The position numbers and the translations under genes are program-made. This document shows positions 23,504 through 31,662 of a DNA stretch of 64,000 nt, one piece after another. Source of the stretch: Clostridia bacterium (GTDB taxonomy: Bacteria; Bacillota_A; Clostridia; Christensenellales; Aristaeellaceae); contig JAFWYA010000039.1 of the NCBI GenBank assembly GCA_017517815.1, positions 1-64,000 on the forward strand. The letters are read 5' to 3'. How positions within the stretch are numbered: position 1 is the first letter of the stretch; each line of letters opens with the position of its first letter. The notes under the pieces were generated by a model. That model worked only from the letters and a program-made list of their open reading frames with translations. It searched no databases and was not told the DNA's origin.

Positions 23504-24286
23504 TTGATCCAGATGGAGAGCTATGTGGCGTGGAACACAGTGATGTGCCTTTGCGCGCTGCCCTTGGGCGGCAAGCTGGCAGGCCTGCCGCTGCCCGGGC
23601 GAAGGGCGCTTCTGACCGCTTCGGGGCTGGGCGGAGCGCTTTCTCTGCTGCCGCTGACAGCGCAGGCGCTGTCGCCGGTTGCGCTGCTGGGGCTTCCCGG
23701 CGGCGTGGCGCTGTGCTTTCACCGGCATGGTTTTCCAGCCTGCCTGCGCTGCACGCTTACCACATTGTGCGCATCTTTTCTTACCGGCGGTGCCATGACG
23801 GCGCTTCTGAGCGCAGGACTCAGGCCTGCACCATCAGCGCTCATTGCCGCCGGGCTGAGCATGGCGGCCTATCTGCTGACCACGCTGCTGCCCGCCGCCC
23901 TGTGCGATATCCGGCAGGTGGAACTGCGCGCCGGAGAAAACGCCGTGATCCTGCCAGCCATGCTGGACAGCGGCAACCTGCTGCGCGACCCCGTAACGGG
24001 ACTTGGCGTGCTGGTTATTCCACACACGGCAGCGCGCACACTGTTTCCGTTTGTGCCGGATCTGACTGACGTAACTCGACTGCCGCTGGGTTTTCGGCTG
24101 CTGAATGTGCGCACAGCCGCGGGCTCGGCGCTGCTGCCCATGTTCAGGCCGGACGTATGCCGCATCTTTCTCAATGGCCGCGCCTGCAGCGCAGAGCTGC
24201 TGGTGGCCGTGGCAGGTCGCGAATACAGCGGCGTGCAGGCGCTGGTGCCCATGTCCGCCCTGCCAGCCGGGGCCTTATCATCCTGA
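23504..24286 (+). CDS. spoIIGA: Sporulation sigma-E processing peptidase SpoIIGA
   Basis: A 260-residue protein with five N-terminal hydrophobic segments (residues about 8-130) and a C-terminal aspartic-protease-like domain. The catalytic aspartate is Asp155 in LDSGNLLRDPVTG, the family signature. In the mother cell it cleaves the pro-peptide of sigma-E after a forespore signal. The start at TTG 23504 has GGAGG 8 nt upstream; the in-frame ATG at 23513 is 17 nt away. The sigE gene starts 17 nt after the stop, the classic spoIIG operon. The sequence is diverged and short for the family (about 290-310 aa), but motif and context make it firm. Confidence 0.93.
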   Translation: MIQMESYVAWNTVMCLCALPLGGKLAGLPLPGRRALLTASGLGGALSLLPLTAQALSPVALLGLPGGVALCFHRHGFPACLRCTLTTLCASFLTGGAMTALLSAGLRPAPSALIAAGLSMAAYLLTTLLPAALCDIRQVELRAGENAVILPAMLDSGNLLRDPVTGLGVLVIPHTAARTLFPFVPDLTDVTRLPLGFRLLNVRTAAGSALLPMFRPDVCRIFLNGRACSAELLVAVAGREYSGVQALVPMSALPAGALSS

Positions 24287-24303
24287 CATCATAGGAGGAT
24301 CAT

Positions 24304-25017
24304 ATGAACGAAGCTTTTCAGCCGGTTCATCTGGCGTTTCAGCGGCTGCTGATGCGGCTGTTTCCGCAGGAACTGTTCTACATCGGCGGGCCGGACCCGC
24401 TGCCGCCGCCGCTTTCCCCCGAGGAGGAGCGCGAGCTTGCGCTGCGTGCAAAACAAAACGACGAAAGTGCGCGCAAAACACTCATCGAGCACAATCTGCG
24501 GCTGGTGGTGTTCATCGCACGCCGGTTTGAAAACACCGGCATTCCGCTGGAGGACCTCATCTCCATCGGCACCATCGGGCTGATCAAGGCCGTCAGCACC
24601 TTCGACGCGGAAAAGAAGATCAAAATCGCCACCTATGCCAGCCGCTGCATTGAAAACGAGATTTTGATGTTTCTGCGCAAGACCAGCAAGCTGAAGCTGG
24701 AGGTCAGCCTTGACGAGCCGCTCAAAACCGACTGGGACGGAAACGAGCTGCTTTTGAGCGACGTGCTGGGCACAAGACCTGACACAGTGAGTTTGAACCT
24801 CGACCAGGAGATCGAACGCGAGATCCTGCGCGACGCGCTGGAGCAGTTAAATGACCGGGAAAAGCGCATCATCATGCTGCGCTTCGGCCTTGGCGGCCAG
24901 CAGGAGCGCACCCAGAAGGAGGTGGCTGATCTGCTGGGGATTTCGCAAAGCTATATCTCCCGTCTGGAAAAGCGCATCCTGTCGCGGCTGCAAAGCGAAA
25001 TAAAACGCATAGGATAA
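24304..25017 (+). CDS. sigE: RNA polymerase sporulation sigma factor SigE
   Basis: A 237-residue sigma-70-family factor, the early mother-cell sigma. After a membrane-binding pro-sequence, [18 protein letters not shown] marks the SigE start of the mature region. Region 2 ([51 protein letters not shown]), the SigE-specific [15 protein letters not shown] and region 4 with the helix-turn-helix ([20 protein letters not shown]) follow. AGGAGG precedes the ATG. It is cotranscribed with spoIIGA. sigG, its usual next gene, is 19 kb away here. Confidence 0.96.
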   Translation: MNEAFQPVHLAFQRLLMRLFPQELFYIGGPDPLPPPLSPEEERELALRAKQNDESARKTLIEHNLRLVVFIARRFENTGIPLEDLISIGTIGLIKAVSTFDAEKKIKIATYASRCIENEILMFLRKTSKLKLEVSLDEPLKTDWDGNELLLSDVLGTRPDTVSLNLDQEIEREILRDALEQLNDREKRIIMLRFGLGGQQERTQKEVADLLGISQSYISRLEKRILSRLQSEIKRIG

Positions 25018-25029
25018 ACAATTCGCGCC

Positions 25030-25058
25030 TTGACAGTCAAAACCGGCCGCTTTACAAT
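25030..25058 (+). promoter_or_regulatory. Sigma-A promoter for the amidohydrolase
   Basis: TTGACA (25030-25035), a 17-bp spacer and TACAAT (25053-25058). Confidence 0.75.
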
Positions 25059-25109
25059 GGGTGACGTGCGCAAAAAGCGCAGCTTCCCATTGAAAAGAGG
25101 CCTTTCCCA

Positions 25110-25907
25110 ATGAAGATTTTCGACGTACACTGCCACGTATATCCCGACGCCATCGCCAAGCGTGCGGCTGATTCCATCGGCGAATTTTATCAGCTGAACA
25201 TGCACATGTCCGGCACCCTGAGCGACCTGCTCAGCCGCGGCCAGGCTGCGGGCATTTCGCGCTTTGTCATCAACAGCGCCGCCGTCACCGCCAGCCGTGT
25301 GCATTCTATCAACGACTTTCTCATTCAGGCCGCTGCCAGCGATCCCGAGCATCTGGTAGGCTTTGGCACCATGCATCCGGATTATGAAAACATTGGCGGC
25401 GAGCTGGACCGCATTCGCCAAAACGGACTGCTGGGCGTAAAGCTGCACCCGGACTTTCAGCATTTCTGTCTGGATGACTCCAAAGCCATCGCCATGTTTG
25501 AAGCCCTTGCCGAGCGCGGCCTGCCCGCGCTCATCCACACCGGCGACCACCGCTACCCCTACAGCGAGCCTGCGCGCATGGCAAAGGTGCTGGACAAGGT
25601 GCCGGGCCTCAAGGTCATCTGCGCGCATCTGGGCGGATGGTCCGTGTGGACGGAAGCGTGGAAGGAACTGGCCGGCCGGCCCGGCGTGTGGGTGGATACG
25701 TCCTCCAGCCTGTACGCCATCACGCCGGAGGAGGGCGCGCAGATCATCCATCGCTACGGCGTGGACCGCGTGTTCTTCGGCACCGACTACCCCATGTGGG
25801 CGCCTGATGATGAGCTGAAGCGCTTCATGGCGCTGCCGCTGACCGACGAGGAACGCGAGAAGATCCTGCACGCAAATCTGGAACAGTTTCTGGCATCTCT
25901 GAAATAA
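25110..25907 (+). CDS. Amidohydrolase-family metal-dependent hydrolase (amidohydro_2 type)
   Basis: A 265-residue TIM-barrel enzyme of the amidohydrolase superfamily. The N-terminal DVHCHVYPDA supplies the HxH metal ligands. Further ligands are visible as His in LIHTGDH, His in VICAHLGG and Asp in FFGTDYPMW. The group includes decarboxylases such as ACMSD-type enzymes as well as hydrolases, so the substrate is open. It has its own promoter and terminator and is a single-gene unit after sigE. Confidence 0.88.
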   Translation: MKIFDVHCHVYPDAIAKRAADSIGEFYQLNMHMSGTLSDLLSRGQAAGISRFVINSAAVTASRVHSINDFLIQAAASDPEHLVGFGTMHPDYENIGGELDRIRQNGLLGVKLHPDFQHFCLDDSKAIAMFEALAERGLPALIHTGDHRYPYSEPARMAKVLDKVPGLKVICAHLGGWSVWTEAWKELAGRPGVWVDTSSSLYAITPEEGAQIIHRYGVDRVFFGTDYPMWAPDDELKRFMALPLTDEEREKILHANLEQFLASLK

Positions 25908-25913
25908 CACTCA

Positions 25914-25946
25914 ACGCCCCTGCCGAAAAAAGCAGGGGCGTCTTTT
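25914..25946 (+). terminator. Terminator of the amidohydrolase gene
   Basis: A 10-bp perfect stem (ACGCCCCTGC and complement) with an A-rich loop, then CTTTTT. Confidence 0.85.
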
Positions 25947-25949
25947 TGC

Positions 25950-26579
25950 TTATTTGTTCCGCCAGCAGCCGCAGGAAGGTTCCTCCATATAATGGTTGGT
26001 AGCGCGCACCACAAAGTGACGGCGGCTGCCGCTGCCGGCCAGGCTCACGTCCTCGGGCAGCACGAAGCGCAGCGCGGGCAGCGCCACATCGCGATTCTTG
26101 CTGGCGTTGTGAGCAGGAACGGTAAGGGCGCGAAAGCCGCGCGCATGTTCGTTGCCGCTGCCGTCCACCTCCGTCAGCTGCACGCCTACCGCGCAGCGGC
26201 GGCCGGGACACACATTGCACAGCTTCATCGTCACGTCCAGCGTACGGCCCAGACTGTCCTCGTTGTGGCACTCTGAAATGATATCCACTTCGCGCGCACC
26301 GTCGCAGCTTTCAAAATACACATGCGTTTCGCCGTCGATGCATTCATTGCCGCTGCCCACGCGCACAGCCGCACCGCTGGGCGTGGTGCAGTTTTCGCAC
26401 TTGCTGCGGATATTGCGCCATTCGCCTTCGTGTTCGGCAGCACAGCCGCAGCTGTCGCATTGTTCACATTCATTGCAGGGTGCGGTCTCCCACTCGTTTC
26501 CATTGCATTCGCAGTAGTCGTTCTGGCGCGCACCCCTGCGGTTGCGGCCGGTCATGCTGTCATCACAATGATTGCCCAT
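25950..26579 (-). CDS. Cysteine-rich uncharacterised protein
   Basis: A 209-residue protein with about eighteen cysteines. An N-terminal half of clustered pairs (CECNGNEWETAPCNEC, CDSCGC, CENC) is followed by a beta-rich half containing LCNVCPGRRCAVGVQLTEVDG, GFRALTVPAHN, RDVALPALRFVLPED and a C-terminal CGCW. From memory, the second half resembles a domain common in clostridial surface or appendage-like proteins (VCPGKRVA, TIPAH, RDV, FVLPED), but its function is not known to me. There is no signal peptide. The ATG at 26579 has AGGAGGG about 8 nt upstream. CATATACTG on the minus strand near 26641-26633 could be a sporulation-sigma -10, so a spore-surface protein is possible; this is speculative. 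Confidence 0.6.
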   Translation of the reverse strand: MGNHCDDSMTGRNRRGARQNDYCECNGNEWETAPCNECEQCDSCGCAAEHEGEWRNIRSKCENCTTPSGAAVRVGSGNECIDGETHVYFESCDGAREVDIISECHNEDSLGRTLDVTMKLCNVCPGRRCAVGVQLTEVDGSGNEHARGFRALTVPAHNASKNRDVALPALRFVLPEDVSLAGSGSRRHFVVRATNHYMEEPSCGCWRNK

Positions 26580-26662
26580 AGGAAAAGCCCTCCTCATATC
26601 ACTGTTCACAGGCCAAAAAACATGCCTGTGCTTTCAGTATATGGGGAGGGCATTGCTTTGTG

Positions 26663-27349
26663 CTAAGCTTTTGGTTCAACCTCGCATACCGTGAGCACAC
26701 CGTCGTTCACCGTAAAGCGCACATCAAAACCAGCGAACGAAATGCCGTAGCGGCGGTCGCTTTCGCGCTGATAGCCGGGGCGCGGGTCCTGCGCAAGCAC
26801 TTCAACGAGCGCCTCGCGCTTCTCCTGCGGAATCTTTTCCATCAGCTGCGGCGGAAAATCCACCTCAACAGCGCCTTCTCCCGGGCCAAAGGCAAAGCCG
26901 CCGCGTGCATCAGGATGACTGTCTGTGTAGGGAAGATAGGGCTTGATGTCCAGAATGGGCGTGCCGTTCATCAGATCGGCTCCGCGCACATGGATCACCG
27001 GCCCCAGCACGGGGTCTGTTTCCACACGGTCGATCTCCACCGAGGAAAGGCCGATGGCGTTGGGCCGAAAGGGCGAGCGTGTGGCGAACACGCCCATGCG
27101 CGTGTTGCCGCCCAGTCTGGGCGGACGCACCGTAGGCGACCAGTCATCGCGCACGGCCTCGGAGAATTGCCAGATAAGCCACAGGTGGCTGAAGCCGTCC
27201 ATCCCGCGCAGCGCGTCAGGATTGCGGTACTCCGGCTCAAACACCACGGTCGAAATGGCCTTGCTGACCAGCCCGCTCTGGCGCGGCACGCCGAACTTGG
27301 TGTCGTAATCACTGCGGATATGCGCAATGATCTTCATTTCACAGGTCAT
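26663..27349 (-). CDS. trmO: tRNA t6A37 N6-methyltransferase TrmO (TsaA/VirR family)
   Basis: A 228-residue protein of the TrmO/TsaA family, which methylates t6A37 of threonine tRNA using SAM. The signature GVFATRSPFRPNAIGLSSVEI and MNGTPILDIKPYLPYTD are both intact. The C-terminal KREALVEVLAQDPRPGYQ segment is typical. It begins 3 nt after the stop of the upstream gene with GAGGAG 9 nt before the ATG, so it is the last gene of the leftward unit starting near 31.5 kb. Confidence 0.92.
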   Translation of the reverse strand: MTCEMKIIAHIRSDYDTKFGVPRQSGLVSKAISTVVFEPEYRNPDALRGMDGFSHLWLIWQFSEAVRDDWSPTVRPPRLGGNTRMGVFATRSPFRPNAIGLSSVEIDRVETDPVLGPVIHVRGADLMNGTPILDIKPYLPYTDSHPDARGGFAFGPGEGAVEVDFPPQLMEKIPQEKREALVEVLAQDPRPGYQRESDRRYGISFAGFDVRFTVNDGVLTVCEVEPKA

Positions 27350-27352
27350 TTA

Positions 27353-27898
27353 TCAGGGCTCCTCATTCACCAGTTCCACCAGCGCAATGCTGCGAATGTG
27401 CCACTGGTTGTTTTCCTTGACCAGTGTGGCGGTATACCTGCCACCCTGCCAGCGCGGCGGCGACTGATAGCCCTCGCCATACAGCGCCTTGGCCGCATCG
27501 GCGTTTTTGCCGTTGACGCGGCCGTCAATGCGCGGAATGGTTTCAGTAAAGGTGACGCGGGCGGTGGTATCCCACGGCCAGCACCACATCCACGTCATGC
27601 TCAGGCGGTGGTCAATGCCGCGCACCGTGTAGTAGGTATACGGACTTTTGCCATCAATGGCCAGCTGCAGGTTTTCATCGCGCTGCAGATAGTTGCCCTG
27701 AAAAAACTTGGTCAGGTCGTTGGCGCTTTCCCCCATCATAATGACCTGCGCGCGCTTTGCCATGCCGTCCTTGAGGACGATATAGATATTGGTGGCGTTC
27801 ATGGCATAGTAAAACGTGACCACGCAAAGGCTGACCACGATGAGGATCAGCATCAGCCTTGACGCCAGATACCAGATGAACCGGCGCAGTTTCTTCAA
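27353..27898 (-). CDS. Uncharacterised single-pass membrane protein
   Basis: A 181-residue protein starting at TTG 27898 with GGGAGG 8 nt upstream. A basic N-terminus (MKKLRRF) and one membrane helix (about residues 10-33) are followed by an extracytoplasmic domain (IYIVLKDGMAKRAQVIMMGE, TTARVTFTETI, GGRYTATLVKENNQWHIRSI) whose end looks like the beta strands of an NTF2-like fold. I do not recognise the family. It lies between azlD and trmO, 26 nt and 3 nt away. Confidence 0.6.
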   Translation of the reverse strand: MKKLRRFIWYLASRLMLILIVVSLCVVTFYYAMNATNIYIVLKDGMAKRAQVIMMGESANDLTKFFQGNYLQRDENLQLAIDGKSPYTYYTVRGIDHRLSMTWMWCWPWDTTARVTFTETIPRIDGRVNGKNADAAKALYGEGYQSPPRWQGGRYTATLVKENNQWHIRSIALVELVNEEP

Positions 27899-27924
27899 CC
27901 CGGTCGCCTCCCTTTATAAAAAGA

Positions 27925-28248
27925 TCAGAACACCAGCTGCACCAGCAGCATGTAGCAGGCTGTGCCGCCTACGATGGAAATGAGCGTATTGCGCTTCCAC
28001 AGGTGCAGCAGCACCACCGCCGCGCAGGCGATGAACTCCGGCGCGCCATGGGATGCGCTGAACAGCTGGATATTGCGCAGGCAGTACACCACCAGCATGC
28101 CCATGATGGCATACGGCAGCACCCTGCCCAGATAAGCAACGAACGGCGGCGTGGTTTTGTTGCCGCTGAAGATGAGAAATGGCAGAAAGCGCAGCGCGAT
28201 GGTGACCAGCGCAACCACCGCCACGATGAGTGCAGAATGCAGGTTCAT
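27925..28248 (-). CDS. azlD: Branched-chain amino acid exporter subunit AzlD
   Basis: A 107-residue membrane protein with four hydrophobic segments: [19 protein letters not shown], then [30 protein letters not shown] and [16 protein letters not shown]. It matches AzlD, the small partner of AzlC in branched-chain amino acid or 4-azaleucine efflux. The ATG at 28248 overlaps the azlC stop by 4 nt (ATGA), so the two are translationally coupled. Confidence 0.9.
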   Translation of the reverse strand: MNLHSALIVAVVALVTIALRFLPFLIFSGNKTTPPFVAYLGRVLPYAIMGMLVVYCLRNIQLFSASHGAPEFIACAAVVLLHLWKRNTLISIVGGTACYMLLVQLVF

Positions 28249-28946
28249 CGCGCAGCCTCCTTTCGTACAGCGCGCAGAACGCTCAGCGCGATCAGGATGG
28301 CCGCCATCGACGGAATGAGAAAGCTGTCCGCCCCGAAGATCGCCAGACAGATCACCGACGCAATAACGCCGATGAGGGCGGAGGCATGGTCTTTTGTGGT
28401 GAGCCACTGCTCCACAAACACCGTCACAAACAGCGCCGTGAGGGCAAAGTCAACGCCTTCCACGCTGAAGGGGATGATCTGCCCCAGAAGCGAGCCGATC
28501 ATGCTGCCGGCCACCCAGTAACACTGGTCCAGCAGCGACACCCAGAATGCATAGCGGTGGCGTGCATCCCTGTCCGGGTGCTGATCGTCCTGACAGACCA
28601 GCGAATAGGTCTCGTCCGTCAGGGCGAAGATGGCGTAGGGCTTCTTTTTGCCCATGCCCTTGTAGGCGTCGATCATCGAAATGCCGTAGAACAGGTGGCG
28701 TGCGTTGACCATCAGCGTGGTCAGCGCCGCCGTGATGAGCGACGCGCCGCCGGTGAGCAGGTCGATGGCAAGGTACTGCATGGAGCCTGCGTAGATCAGG
28801 CCGCTCATGGCCAGCGCCCAGCCCGGGCCATAGCCTCTGGCGGAGAGCAGAATGCCAAAGCCCATGCCCAGCACGATGTAACCGGCCAGCACGGGCGTAG
28901 TGGCGACGAACGCTTCACGCAGCGTTTGTTTGAGTGACTTTTGCAA
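28245..28946 (-). CDS. azlC: Branched-chain amino acid exporter subunit AzlC
   Basis: A 233-residue membrane protein with about six helices. The AzlC family pattern is clear in [43 protein letters not shown] and ALTDETYSL. It starts at TTG 28946 with GAGGG 9 nt upstream; the short leader overlaps the end of the L,D-transpeptidase gene. With AzlD it forms a two-component exporter. Confidence 0.92.
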   Translation of the reverse strand: MQKSLKQTLREAFVATTPVLAGYIVLGMGFGILLSARGYGPGWALAMSGLIYAGSMQYLAIDLLTGGASLITAALTTLMVNARHLFYGISMIDAYKGMGKKKPYAIFALTDETYSLVCQDDQHPDRDARHRYAFWVSLLDQCYWVAGSMIGSLLGQIIPFSVEGVDFALTALFVTVFVEQWLTTKDHASALIGVIASVICLAIFGADSFLIPSMAAILIALSVLRAVRKEAAR

Positions 28947-28971
28947 AATGGTTTTCCCTCTTTCGAAGCAC

Positions 28972-30684
28972 TCACTGCGCCGGCTTCATTTCAGCCGGCT
29001 GAGGCGTTGCCGCAGGTGCGGGTTCGGGCGTGGCCTCGGGCGCAGCGGTGGGTTCGGGCGTGGCGGGATTGAGCACATCGGCAAAAAGAACCTCCTGCGT
29101 TTTGACGCTGGCCTTGCCGGTAGCGGAAATGCCGTTGTCCTTCTGGAACGCCTCGACCGCCTTCACGGTACCGCTGTAATAACCGCCGGTCACGGTGCCT
29201 GCGTAATAGCCAAGCTCCTTGAGCTTCATCTGCAGCCAGTACACGTCCTCACCGGTGGAGCCCTTCTTCAGCTGACGGAAGGGCTGCGGCGGCATGCCGT
29301 CGGAGGTATAATTGGGCACAGGCGTGGGTTCCGGCGTAGCAGCAGGGCCGTTTTTGGCCTTGTTCAGCGGCGGAGCGGCCACGGCCCTGCGCAGTTCCTC
29401 ATCCAGCGGCAGGTCTTCGGTAACGGTCACAACGATACCTTCACCAATGTTGTCGTAGATCCACTTGGCGTCGCTGACCAGCAATCGCACGCAGCCGTGC
29501 GACGCGCGTGAGCCCAGCATGTTGTAGCTCTTGGTGCTCAGGGCGTCGTAATCGACCTCATGATAGGTCACGCTGTGGAAGGCGATGTATTCGTTGATCT
29601 TGGTCCAGTACTGGGCATGGCTTTCCCATGCGGGGAAGTAGCACCAGCGCGCCCGGCGGCCGGGCAGCACAAACTCACCCACGGTGCTGGGCGTGGCGAC
29701 CGTGCCGGTGGAACACACCATCTGTTTGACGGGAATGGTGTATTCGCCCTTGTCATCACGGCCATACACAGTGGTTACCTGGTTTTTCACGTCTACGGTG
29801 ATGGCATAGGGCACGGGCGTGGGCACGGGCGTGGGCCGCGGCGTGGCATGGATATTGACCACATCCTGCGAATTAAACAGCTGGTTCCACGTATCTTCGT
29901 CCGCGTAGCCGGTCACGCGCAGGCCGTTGTAATTCTGAAACTCCTTCATGGCGGCGATGGTCTGGTCCATATAGTTGCCGCTGATGGGGCCGTTGAAGAA
30001 ACCCAGTTCCGTCAGGCGGGTCTGCACCTTTTTGACGTTTTCTCCCTTTTCGCCGCGGTTGATGCGGCCGACGTATTCAACGTCCTCCACGTCCTCGCCG
30101 TCGCCGGCAATGACCATGTCGTTGATATCGCCCAGATCGCGCGAGGGATCAGGCGTGGGCGTGGGCTGCGCGCCCTTGGCCAGCGCCTTGCCGCTGTAAA
30201 GCACGCGCTGGGTTTCCACATCGGCAATGCCGGTGGCGGTCAGGCCGTTGTTTGCCTGAAAGGCGCTGACGGACTTTTCCGTGATGGCGCGGAACTTGCC
30301 GGTGGGCTTCTGGTCAAAATAGCCCATGTCCTTCAGGTGCTGCTGCAGGCGGGTGACGTCCTCGCCGTCGGTACCGTTGGCGATCACGCGATATTCCGCG
30401 CTCATCAAAAGCACTTCTGTCTCGCCGTCGACCACGCCGGTCTCCTCCAGACCGTAGTCCTTCTGGAAGCGCTTCACCGCAGCGCGCGTGCCGTCGAGAA
30501 AATTGCCGCTCACCTTGCCGGTATAATACCCCAGGTCGCTCAGTCGCTGCTGAATCAGCGTGACATTGTCGCCCTGATCGCCATACTGCATGGGCTGATA
30601 GGGCTGTGCATCTTCAGCTGAAACGGCGGGCCACAGCGGCACGCACAGGGTGATGACAAACAGCAGAGCAAGCAGTCGCTTCAT
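28972..30684 (-). CDS. Secreted L,D-transpeptidase (YkuD) with four peptidoglycan-binding domains
   Basis: A 570-residue exported protein with signal peptide (cleavage near PAVSA). Three PG_binding_1 domains occupy about residues 32-95, 100-165 and 210-272. A YkuD transpeptidase domain at 292-425 has catalytic Cys398 in SRASHGCVRL and His370 (IAFHS). A fourth PG_binding_1 domain lies at 470-540. Pro/Thr linkers (PTPTPDP, PRPTPVPTPVP, PEPTPVP) and a Pro/Ala-rich tail join them. It should form 3-3 crosslinks or attach proteins in peptidoglycan. It lies 20 nt after the HAD gene and 25 nt before azlC. Confidence 0.92.
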   Translation of the reverse strand: MKRLLALLFVITLCVPLWPAVSAEDAQPYQPMQYGDQGDNVTLIQQRLSDLGYYTGKVSGNFLDGTRAAVKRFQKDYGLEETGVVDGETEVLLMSAEYRVIANGTDGEDVTRLQQHLKDMGYFDQKPTGKFRAITEKSVSAFQANNGLTATGIADVETQRVLYSGKALAKGAQPTPTPDPSRDLGDINDMVIAGDGEDVEDVEYVGRINRGEKGENVKKVQTRLTELGFFNGPISGNYMDQTIAAMKEFQNYNGLRVTGYADEDTWNQLFNSQDVVNIHATPRPTPVPTPVPYAITVDVKNQVTTVYGRDDKGEYTIPVKQMVCSTGTVATPSTVGEFVLPGRRARWCYFPAWESHAQYWTKINEYIAFHSVTYHEVDYDALSTKSYNMLGSRASHGCVRLLVSDAKWIYDNIGEGIVVTVTEDLPLDEELRRAVAAPPLNKAKNGPAATPEPTPVPNYTSDGMPPQPFRQLKKGSTGEDVYWLQMKLKELGYYAGTVTGGYYSGTVKAVEAFQKDNGISATGKASVKTQEVLFADVLNPATPEPTAAPEATPEPAPAATPQPAEMKPAQ

Positions 30685-30704
30685 TCGTGGTTCTCTCCTT
30701 ATGA

Positions 30705-31508
30705 TCAGTCCAGATAGGCGTTCATGGAGCTGAGACGCTCAAAAATCAGATCAGGCTCGATGCCGGTTTCCTTTACTTCCTCCAGGGTGCCTTCGCCGGT
30801 GAGCACCATGATGGACAGCATGCCGAAGTTGAGACCCGTCTTGATGTCAGTGTACAGGCGGTCGCCAACCATGGCCAGTTCGTGCTTCTGAAGACCGGTA
30901 AGTTTCAGGGCTTCCTCAACGATGCCGGCATAGGGCTTGCCCAGGATCAGGTCCGGGCGGCGGCCGGTGCTGGCCTCGATGAAGGCGATGATGGCGCCGA
31001 TGTCAGGGGCAAAGCCGGTTTCGGTGGGGCAGTTGAAGTCGGGATGAGTGGCGATGTAGGGCAGGCCCGCACGCACAAAGTCGCACACGGCGGTCATCTT
31101 GGCATAATCCAGCGTGGTGTCGTAGGCGATGAGTACATAGTCGGGGTTTTCATTGTCGATCTCCATGCCCAGCTCGATGAGCTCCTTCTTGAGCATGTCG
31201 TTGCCCAGCAGGAAGGCCTTCTTGCCGGCGAATTCGCGCAGGCAGTAGCTGGCTGCGGCATGGCCGGAGGTGAGCACATTGCGGAACACGTCGCGCACGC
31301 CCATCTTTTCCAGCTTTTTGACATACACGTCAGCAGACTTGGAGGAGTTGTTGGTCACAAACAGGCTCTTGCGGCCGGTCGCAGCCAGCTTTTCCAGAAA
31401 ATCCAGCGAACCTTCCAGCAGGTTGTCGCCCAGATAAAAAGTACCGTCCATATCCAGCATAAAGCACTTGATGGGTGCGAGTTTGGCACGAATTTCAGCT
31501 TCCGTCAT
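30705..31508 (-). CDS. HAD-superfamily class IIA phosphatase (NagD/AraL-like)
   Basis: A 267-residue HAD hydrolase. Motif I is MLDMDGTFYLGD, motif II FVTNNSSKS, motif III includes the Lys of LILGKPYAGI and motif IV is MVGDRLYTDI; the class IIA cap lies between motifs II and III. Such enzymes dephosphorylate sugar phosphates, 2-phosphoglycolate or pNPP; the natural substrate is open. I chose ATG 31508 because GGAAGG lies 12 nt upstream; the in-frame ATG at 31520 overlaps that site. It is the first gene of a six-gene leftward unit. Confidence 0.88.
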   Translation of the reverse strand: MTEAEIRAKLAPIKCFMLDMDGTFYLGDNLLEGSLDFLEKLAATGRKSLFVTNNSSKSADVYVKKLEKMGVRDVFRNVLTSGHAAASYCLREFAGKKAFLLGNDMLKKELIELGMEIDNENPDYVLIAYDTTLDYAKMTAVCDFVRAGLPYIATHPDFNCPTETGFAPDIGAIIAFIEASTGRRPDLILGKPYAGIVEEALKLTGLQKHELAMVGDRLYTDIKTGLNFGMLSIMVLTGEGTLEEVKETGIEPDLIFERLSSMNAYLD

Positions 31509-31563
31509 GGTAAAAACCATCCTTCCGTACATTCGGGTGATGTACACACCCGTAGATACTGCC

Positions 31564-31592
31564 ATTGTACCACAAGAAGTGTTATTTAACAA
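31564..31592 (-). promoter_or_regulatory. Sigma-A promoter of the HAD-ldt-azlCD-trmO unit
   Basis: On the minus strand TTGTTA, a 17-bp spacer and TACAAT, the latter with an upstream TG (extended -10). Confidence 0.6.
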
Positions 31593-31662
31593 TTGCGAAA
31601 TAAAATTTTAACATCATTTCTTTTGCTGTAAAGTTATAATCGACAAAAGGGAGTGTGAACAT

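Noticed and set aside
29000..29360. Repeated CCGGTGCC/GTGGGTTCCGG-like sequence in the transpeptidase gene as a DNA repeat
   Set aside because: It encodes Pro/Thr/Ala/Glu linkers within an intact gene; the periodicity is protein-level.
31615..31662. TATAAT at 31635-31640 as the promoter of the GH39-like gene
   Set aside because: No acceptable -35 box or extended -10 TG is present at the right distance, so I did not list it as a feature.
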